This document shows positions 57,791-64,000 of a stretch of 64,000 bases of DNA, one piece after another. Below the pieces are notes generated by a model. The model was not told where the DNA came from. It was given only the letters and a program-made list of their open reading frames with translations, and made no database searches. The stretch is from Voacanga thouarsii (lineage: Eukaryota > Streptophyta > Magnoliopsida > Gentianales > Apocynaceae), in NCBI GenBank assembly GCA_026120185.1, contig JANUWF010002207.1, positions 2,357,501-2,421,500 on the forward strand, read 5' to 3'. The first letter of the stretch is position 1, and every line of letters begins with the position of its first letter. The translations under genes were made by a program, and so were the position numbers.

Positions 57791-59123
57791 GAGTGAAAAT
57801 CACTCAGTGAGTCCCGTGTGTACTAGTGCATTAGTAAAGAGACATAGTACATAAAAATTTTATGGGAAAGCATTTCGTTTGTTCATCGGAGATAATTTCA
57901 AAACTCCTTAAAGAAGAGTTTATTCAGAACTCTGTCATTTTTGAAAAAATTATTTTAATTTCAAACTATTGCCCCAATTATCAAAACACAGGCATTCTGC
58001 CAACAGAGGGTCGGTCTGTATGCAAAACTCACAAGGCTTTGCCTTCGGTGTCACGTATCATTGTACTTAGATCGTAGCCTACAGAACTCAACCGTGCATC
58101 GCCGGAAGGGTAAGTACACCGCAGTGTACTACCGAGAATCAAGTTAGTGCATACGCCAAGTATTCAAGTTAGTGCCGACACCAAGTATTCAAGTTAGTGC
58201 TTATGCCGAGTATTCAAGTTAGTGCTTACGCCAAATAAGTTAGCACTTACGCCAAGTATTCAAGTATTCAAGGTAATGCATACGCCAAGTAAGTTAGTGC
58301 ATATGCCAAGTATTCAAGTTATTGCTTACGTCAAGTATTCAAGTCAGTGCATATGCCAAGTAAGTTAGTGGTTACGCTAAGTATTCACGGATTGTCAAGT
58401 TCAATAAATCAAGAATTCAAGATTCATATTGTTCACCATGTTTCCAAATCCAAAAAAAGGTTCGTACTTGAGCACATCAGAAAACCATTTTCCATATCAA
58501 GAAAAACACTGTTGGGGTAAAATTTTATTTTCAAAAATTTGATCCCACTAACTCGCAAGTCAGTTAATAATTTCCATAGGCTCTGCAGGGCCAATCAGTT
58601 CATTCCATAGACACATCAGGCCAATAAAATAATTTTTGAGATCAAAATGTCATTTTCCAAAGTCAATCTCATATCGAGAGATCATTTTCCAAAGCCATGT
58701 CAAAACAGAGTAATGAGTTCTTTTCTCACATCAAAACAAGTTTCCAAGAGTTTTTGGGTCATTTTCCTCGTACTCGATTACAAAAGTCATTCCCAAGGTA
58801 TTGGGGTCATTTTATCCATACCCCATTCTAAAAGACTTTTTCGAGAGTATTCGGCTTATTTTACCCTTACCCAATTTAAAAAGTATTCACAAAAGTTCCA
58901 ATAAAGATATTTCGATCATTTGCCGAATACCCGATTCCAAAGGTTTTCATAAATCATTCCAATAATAACATTTGGATCGATTTCCAAATACTCGATTCCA
59001 AAAGGAACCCATTTCAAGAAATCCAGAATTCAAATCCCAAAAGTGGATTAAAATCGATGTTTCCAAACACATTTCAAATAAAATGTTCCAGTAAGGGTAT
59101 TCTAGTCAATTTATGAATATCCG
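57525..59123 (-). repeat. Minus-strand Tekay-type LTR, truncated by a further LTR
   Basis: It is the reverse complement of the 3' part of the Tekay LTR; 58560-59120 matches 10200-10860 inverted (AGGCCAATAAAATAA, TCATTTTCCAAAGTC, CCATTTTGGGTATTCGG-type lines). It carries a 25-bp minisatellite (58141-58390) absent from the 774-11912 copy. It ends at 59123, where TGTAACACCCC of the next LTR starts. Confidence 0.78.
58141..58390. repeat. 25-bp minisatellite, about ten units
   Basis: Unit AAGTTAGTGC(A/T)TACGCC followed by AAGTATTC. Complete 25-bp units occur first, then shortened 18-20-bp units lacking the ATTC part. The unit keeps an alternating TTAGTGC / ACGCCAAG pattern with point changes. Confidence 0.9.
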
Positions 59124-62100
59124 TGTAACACCCCGCTACCTAGGCCTGCCAGGGCTAGGGATGTCGCCCCGTCCAAAGGACAAGGGGTCTTTATAACTAG
59201 GTCACAAAAATAAAATTGCGGAATAAAAATAATACTTTAACTTCAAAATTTATTACAACCCAAAATACTCCAAGAATAAATCCATGAATTCCCAAAACAA
59301 AAACATAAATAAAATTATCCACTCTTGCCTCTCCAATGCAATACATAGAATTAAATGACAACAATCTCTTCCAAGGCAGATACTACTAGCTACTCATCCC
59401 TACTGTAGGATCGACCTAAAATCATGGAAAAAAGGTGATGATACAGAAATCTCAGTAAGTCCGTGTGTGCTTTGGGTGTTTAGTAAAAGCAATTCATGGA
59501 TGCAAAGTGTGAAATCTTTATAAGAGAAATATTGGCAAGCAATAAACATTAGTCAAAAGCAAGAGTGGCGTTTTAGCTATTCCAGCCATACATGATCAAC
59601 AAAATCAACCAGTAATAAGAAAGGATTATGGGTTACCACACGTTGGGCCCCACAACCGGATGGTTAGTATGCCACACATTGTGCATACAGCCAGTCAGAA
59701 TGCCACACTTTGTGCAGACTGACAAAAGTAGGTGATCGGCCTACTAGGTAAGATACTCCTCCTTCTCTATACCCAAACCATAACCGGGTGTCCATTCCGG
59801 CAAAACACAGTCACTTGACTGAAAAAAACACTGCTAGCTCGGACCGGCACGACCCACTGGACTGACGTCCTATTCGGGAAGGACTCACCCCTCAGATGTG
59901 GCCACCTACTGAGAGACTTACCCTAACCCCGCAAGGACTAGTCCAAGTAGTCCACCCTTGTTGAGTACTCAACGACGTTTCCCACTTGGGATAAAATGAA
60001 CAAAACATTGTTCCACATGAAAATGGCATTTTGAGGGTCTCTAAAGTCCTTGCAAAAATCAGCTTTAGAAAGAGTTTGAGTTTGGCAAATCTGCTCCTTG
60101 ATTTTTAAATAATTCAAATGTTTGAAATAAGAGAGAGTTCAACCCTCAATTGCCTTTACATAAATGAGTGTCCATACACTCTATATTTGGCTTGCCATAA
60201 GAAAAACATTACACATCAATCAGGTTTTTTGCAGGGGCTTACCTGATTCCTGCTCACAACAACAGGGTCTCCAACAGCTGACCTAACCCCACATGGGCAA
60301 ATACAAATCACAATCAATTCCAAGCTACAATCCCCTTCCTCAATTTTAAATCAACTCCTCTTACTACGACCATGATCCTAGCATCCCAAGCTTTAAGGCC
60401 AAACAATACATAAATAGGTTTGTAGGTTGAACCTAATTTGATATTTAAAATAATTAATGGTTTGAGAAATAATTTCTAATAATTTGAAAGTTTACATCTT
60501 GATGGGGAAAATTTAGAGTTTATTTGCTCAAGAGTCCTTGCAAGTAATAAGTAAAATAATGATTTAATAATAGTTCAATTGGTTTCTTTTTTTAAATAAT
60601 ATTTATTTATTTTATTTTCTAGCAAAATTATTAGTTATTTGACCAAAATATCCTTTATGTATATAATAATCCAAATCTACCCTTCTTAAGGTTTTTTGAC
60701 AATTACTAGGAAATTTTTATATCATTAAATATTTTATTTATGAAATAAAATTAGCTTAGGGACAACTAGATCATGGTCAAATTTCTATGGCTAACCACAA
60801 TCAGGAACATATGCAATCCTTCCATTCATCAAATCATTCAAATCATGCACATAAGCATAGATCTAAATTTATTAAGACGTGATCTAACCTCTACTAGCAT
60901 AAATATGATCATGGCTTCAATACTCTAACATGCATATAAATCCTATTCACCAAAGGTGACATAATCTCTAGCATGCTTTATCTCAAATACTTCATGCATC
61001 AAACCTCAAATCATCACACAATCAACCAAGATAATCCTTCCATGCATAAATCCCATCTCCTTCACAATCATGCAAATGTTCATGCTTCAATCTCAACAAT
61101 ATATACATATACTCGAATCCTATCACCACCCACCTACTATCAACATCATCCTAGAGACATAATTCTAGAGTTTAAAAGAAGGATTGAAGGGACTTACTTG
61201 ATCGATGAATACTTTGAAGGAGTTTAGAATAGATCTCAACTCCTTGATGCCTAACTTTTTCTAAGGGAGATGGCAAAAACATGGACATGGGGAAAAGGAG
61301 CCATCCGGCCAAGAGAGGGAGGTTTCGGCCATGAGAGAAAGTGAGAAAGAGAGAGAGAAAGAGAGAGAAAAAGGAACCATTAGCATGCTTATACACGTAG
61401 GTTCTCATTAGAGATCGAGATTGGAGGAGATGAAGTTGTTAGAATAAATTTACCTTGAAGATGTTCTTGTCCTTCACAGAAATTTCTGGTTTTGATCCGA
61501 AGTAGCAAGATGATTTGTGGAGTTTGATAATAAGAATGGGGTTGATGGACTAACGACATAGAGTAGATCAAATCTGGAAGTTTTAGAAAGGATTTGAGAT
61601 GGTTTAGAGGGGTATTAGGTGAAGGAAAGAGGTAGGTGTTCTTGGTGTAGTGTGTGTGTTCTTGGAGGTTGAGAGAATTCGAGAAATTAAATTTGTGTAG
61701 CTACCGAAATTCTATGAGAGCTAGGGTTGGCCGAATTTCTGTAGGGTTTAGGAAGTTGTTTCTCTGATTTGGAAGGGAAAAGGAATGTTTGGTTGTTACA
61801 ATCCTTGAAGAATATTTTTAGGAAGTGAATTTGGAAACTAAATATTCCAAGAATATCTTGATTGTTGGAGAGCTTTGGAAGTCTGCCATGGCCGACTGTT
61901 TGAGCAGAATTTTGGTGGGATTAATGCTGGTTTATGGAAGCTTATGGTGGCTGAATGTAGGGTGCTCAATGGTGAAGAAGAAGTCTGGTTATTTGGGGAA
62001 TGCATTATGGAAAGTTGCTAAACAAAGGTGGCTGGAATTTTGGAAATCAATTAAGCATAATTGCAGGGATTTGTTGGAGAGAATTTTGGATAGCCATTGC

Positions 62101-62825
62101 TGAATTTCGTGCAGAAGCTTAAGGGAAACAATGGAGCTCTGTTACTGGAGGTTTAAGAAAGGTTTCTACAGAACAAGGGTGGTGTTTCGGCTGATAGAAG
62201 ATTAGGAAACAATGCTGGAAAATTTTCCTGCATAGAATTTCCCTGCGCAGAAATTTTCTGTACAGATTTTCGACTGCCATTTCCAGCCAACTTGCAGAGA
62301 GTTTGAAGGGGAATTTTGGGGGTATTAAAGGCTGGATTCCAGCCTTCTTCATGGACGAAAAACATGGCTAAATTTATGCACAAAATCTGGAAGAAAACAG
62401 CTTGGTTTTGGACTCTCAAAGTGGCGATTTGTACAGGAATTTTTCCTGTAGTTGCTCCAGCTTTGAGCAGTCCGAAAATGGCCAAGAAATCCAGATTGCA
62501 AACTGATCCTAAAGACCATTTTTCTGGAAGCATTTGGGAGGGAATGTTTGCTAAGAAACTCGACACCATCAAGGCTTAATAAGCTGGAAAATTTCAGCTC
62601 ATTCCAAGAAGGAAGATGAACTAGCTAGAGTGAATTTTCAGCAAGCTCACTAGAGGGATTTTTCTTCTTGGAATTTCCCACAACTCTTCCACATTTTTCA
62701 AACCATAAGAAGTCTTTTACTAAGACATTTTGATCCTATAAGATCACATCACTTTACTAAAATTTTTGGAAGAAAATGGCTAGAATCACTTGATCAAACT
62801 AATGAGTTGAGAATTAAGGAAAATC
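59124..62825 (-). repeat. Minus-strand Tekay-type LTR (probable 3' LTR of the gag to its right)
   Basis: It starts (plus reading) TGTAACACCCCG and then CGCCCCGTCCAAAGGACAAG, GTGATCGGCCTACTAGGTAA near 59743, and GGACTGACGTCC near 59860, all shared with 27575-30383. From about 61170 onward lies leader-like and U3-like sequence. A (GA)n tract occurs at 61344-61376. Its right limit near the gag is approximate; the minus-strand LTR start TGTAATACCC was not found. No pol lies between gag and this LTR, so pol was deleted. Confidence 0.6.
61340..61378. repeat. (GA)n-rich microsatellite
   Basis: GAGAAAGAGAGAGAGAAAGAG-type tract in the LTR leader region. Confidence 0.75.
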
Positions 62826-63926
62826 AAAGATCAAGGGAAAATGAATTCCCTTTAGGAACAGGTTCTGAGTCGAGTTTCCTTGCCCGACGCGGTATAATTT
62901 GGGGCAGGTGTTCGTCAGGTGGTTCGGGTCGCCACAGTCATAGCATTTCTTCTCACCACCCTTAGACCAACAATTTCTCCCAGTGTGGCCTTTTCTTCCA
63001 CACTATCTGCATGATGGGAGATTCGGGGCAGGTCCACTTAGTGCTGTCCGGGCTTACTTTCCCTGGTTCTGCCACTGATGATTGGCGTGGTGCTTGTGTG
63101 GTTGCAGTCTTGGGAAATGTCCCTGCGGCTGCCTTGGCGGCTGGAAAGGCTTGGCCGCCATCCTGCTGTAGTCCTCGTTCTTCGTGCAAGTAGCTGCGTC
63201 CACAGCCCCCGAATAAGTTGTCGGTGGAGCAGGTGCCAATGCTCTCCTCAGTTCCGGTCTCAGCCCCTTGATGAACTACCTCATCCTGTTCTGCTCTGTA
63301 TCGACCAATCTTCGGCAGTATTTCAACAATTGAATGAATCGCGCCGCATATTGAGCCACTGACATGCTTCCCTGTCTCAGATTCTGAAATTTATCCTCTC
63401 ACTTTTCCACAATCCATTGAGGGATGTACTCCGTCCTGAAGGCTTCAACGAAATTGGACCACGTTCATTCTTGCTCATCCATCTCCCAGTCATCTTGGAC
63501 CTGCTGCCACCATGCCCGAGCTGGTCCTTTCAATCGAAAAGCTGTAAACTTAACCATTCGCTCCTCAGCATACTGGAGCGTTGTGAAAATGTCCTCCATT
63601 TGCTCAACCCATTATTCGGCCTTCTGATCTTGCTTGACTTATCCCATAAACATGGGCGATTGAAATTTCAAGAACCTTTTTAAGGCCTTATCTTCCCCTT
63701 TAGGTTTCCTTCGCTCGGTCAGCGTTTGAAAAATCTCGGTCATCTTACTGAGTGCCTGTCCCATTGACACATCAACCGGGGCATCGGGCCCTATTCCCAT
63801 TTCTGGATCACTTTGTCCATTACTCGGATTGGGTGATTGCATATGTTCAGTTTCAACTTCCAGTTCTACGGGGTCTACCTCCGGAATTCTTCTGGCTGAA
63901 GAAGCTGTACGTCGCTTGGGTGCCAT
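62826..63926 (-). pseudogene. Tekay-type chromovirus gag pseudogene
   Basis: From the Met at 63926 the minus strand reads MAPKRRTASSARR, an acidic linker, GEDKALKRFLKFQSPMFMG, then QMEDIFTTLQYAEERMVKFT and RLKGPARAWWQQVQDDWEMD (the Gag capsid-like core), NFVEAFRTEYIPQW, LRQGSMSVAQYAARFIQLLK, YCRRLVDTEQNRMR and FIKGLRPELRRALAP. A Gln/Pro/His-rich linker leads to two CCHC zinc knuckles near 63010-62930: CR-stop-CGRKGHTGRNC and CYDCGDPNHLTNTC, an intact second knuckle. At least four in-frame stops occur (after SPMFMG, after IVEK, after NRMR and within the first knuckle). Length to the second knuckle is close to the family norm. Protease and pol do not follow to the left. Confidence 0.92.
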
Positions 63927-64000
63927 TCTATACCATACCCCAAATGTTAAGTGTATGCATTCTAGTATCAAACCATTTTAGTAGTGCATGCATACATGGC
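63927..64000 (-). other. Sequence upstream of the gag start
   Basis: Presumed leader of the minus-strand Tekay-type element. The PBS and 5' LTR would lie beyond the right edge of the window. Confidence 0.45.

Noticed and set aside
58141..58390. CRISPR-like array
   Set aside because: Units are contiguous and degenerate without unique spacers. It is a plant LTR minisatellite.
62153..62572. 139-residue open frame on the minus strand
   Set aside because: It lies inside LTR/U3-like sequence, overlaps other open frames on both strands, and has no domain motif; GC-richer sequence alone explains it.
63011..63683. Several plus-strand frames at the right edge
   Set aside because: They are antisense to the well-supported minus-strand gag.

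Overview
This window looks like a gene-poor, retrotransposon-packed stretch of a flowering-plant nuclear genome. It is strongly AT-rich, has no long intact host reading frame, and is built almost entirely from broken, nested LTR retrotransposons of Ty3/gypsy and Ty1/copia type. The PBS types (initiator-Met and Asp tRNA), the chromovirus and Angela-like signatures, and the Tekay-, Athila/Tat- and SIRE-like pieces all point to a seed plant, probably a dicot. The species cannot be named from this sequence. No rRNA or tRNA gene and no complete protein-coding gene was recognised.

Layout from left to right. 1-773 and 11918-13740 are low-copy-looking, intron-like sequence split by one Tekay/Del-like gypsy element (774-11912, TSD TACTT/TACTC). 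That element has very long LTRs, and a solo copia LTR (2047-3789, TSD TTTTC) is nested in its 5' LTR. 14470-15690 is a degenerate tandem array with a monomer of about 150 bp. 15700-16358 is one end of a CACTA DNA transposon, followed by a minus-strand LTR remnant. 17913-21840 is a copia 5' LTR, PBS, leader and gag fragment. 22540-27571 is a deleted chromovirus (gag, protease, Pol tail, LTR) carrying a solo LTR (25733-27257, TSD GGGAT). 27575-30383 is a minus-strand Tekay-type LTR.

30384-44706 is a minus-strand Angela-like copia element whose integrase is interrupted by a 6.3-kb non-autonomous LTR element (34158-40463, perfect TSD CTCAA, tRNA-Asp-type PBS, no visible pol). It abuts a truncated plus-strand element of the same family (44707-49763), whose 3' LTR contains another solo LTR (46334-48084, TSD TTATA). 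49764-52740 looks like the 3' end of a SIRE/Maximus-type copia. 52990-53545 is an Athila/Tat-type gag fragment. 54960-63926 is a pile of Tekay-type LTR pieces in both orientations, with a fold-back inverted repeat, a 25-bp minisatellite, and a gag pseudogene at the right edge.

No gene pathway operates here. The story is one of successive insertion, LTR-LTR recombination to solo LTRs, and illegitimate deletion, and the nesting gives a readable relative chronology. I saw no convincing undescribed biological system. The best leads are the 159-residue unknown ORF and long CT tract in the non-autonomous element, the 150-bp tandem array, the 60-bp perfect palindrome inside an LTR, and the GC-rich phrase patches shared by several LTR families.
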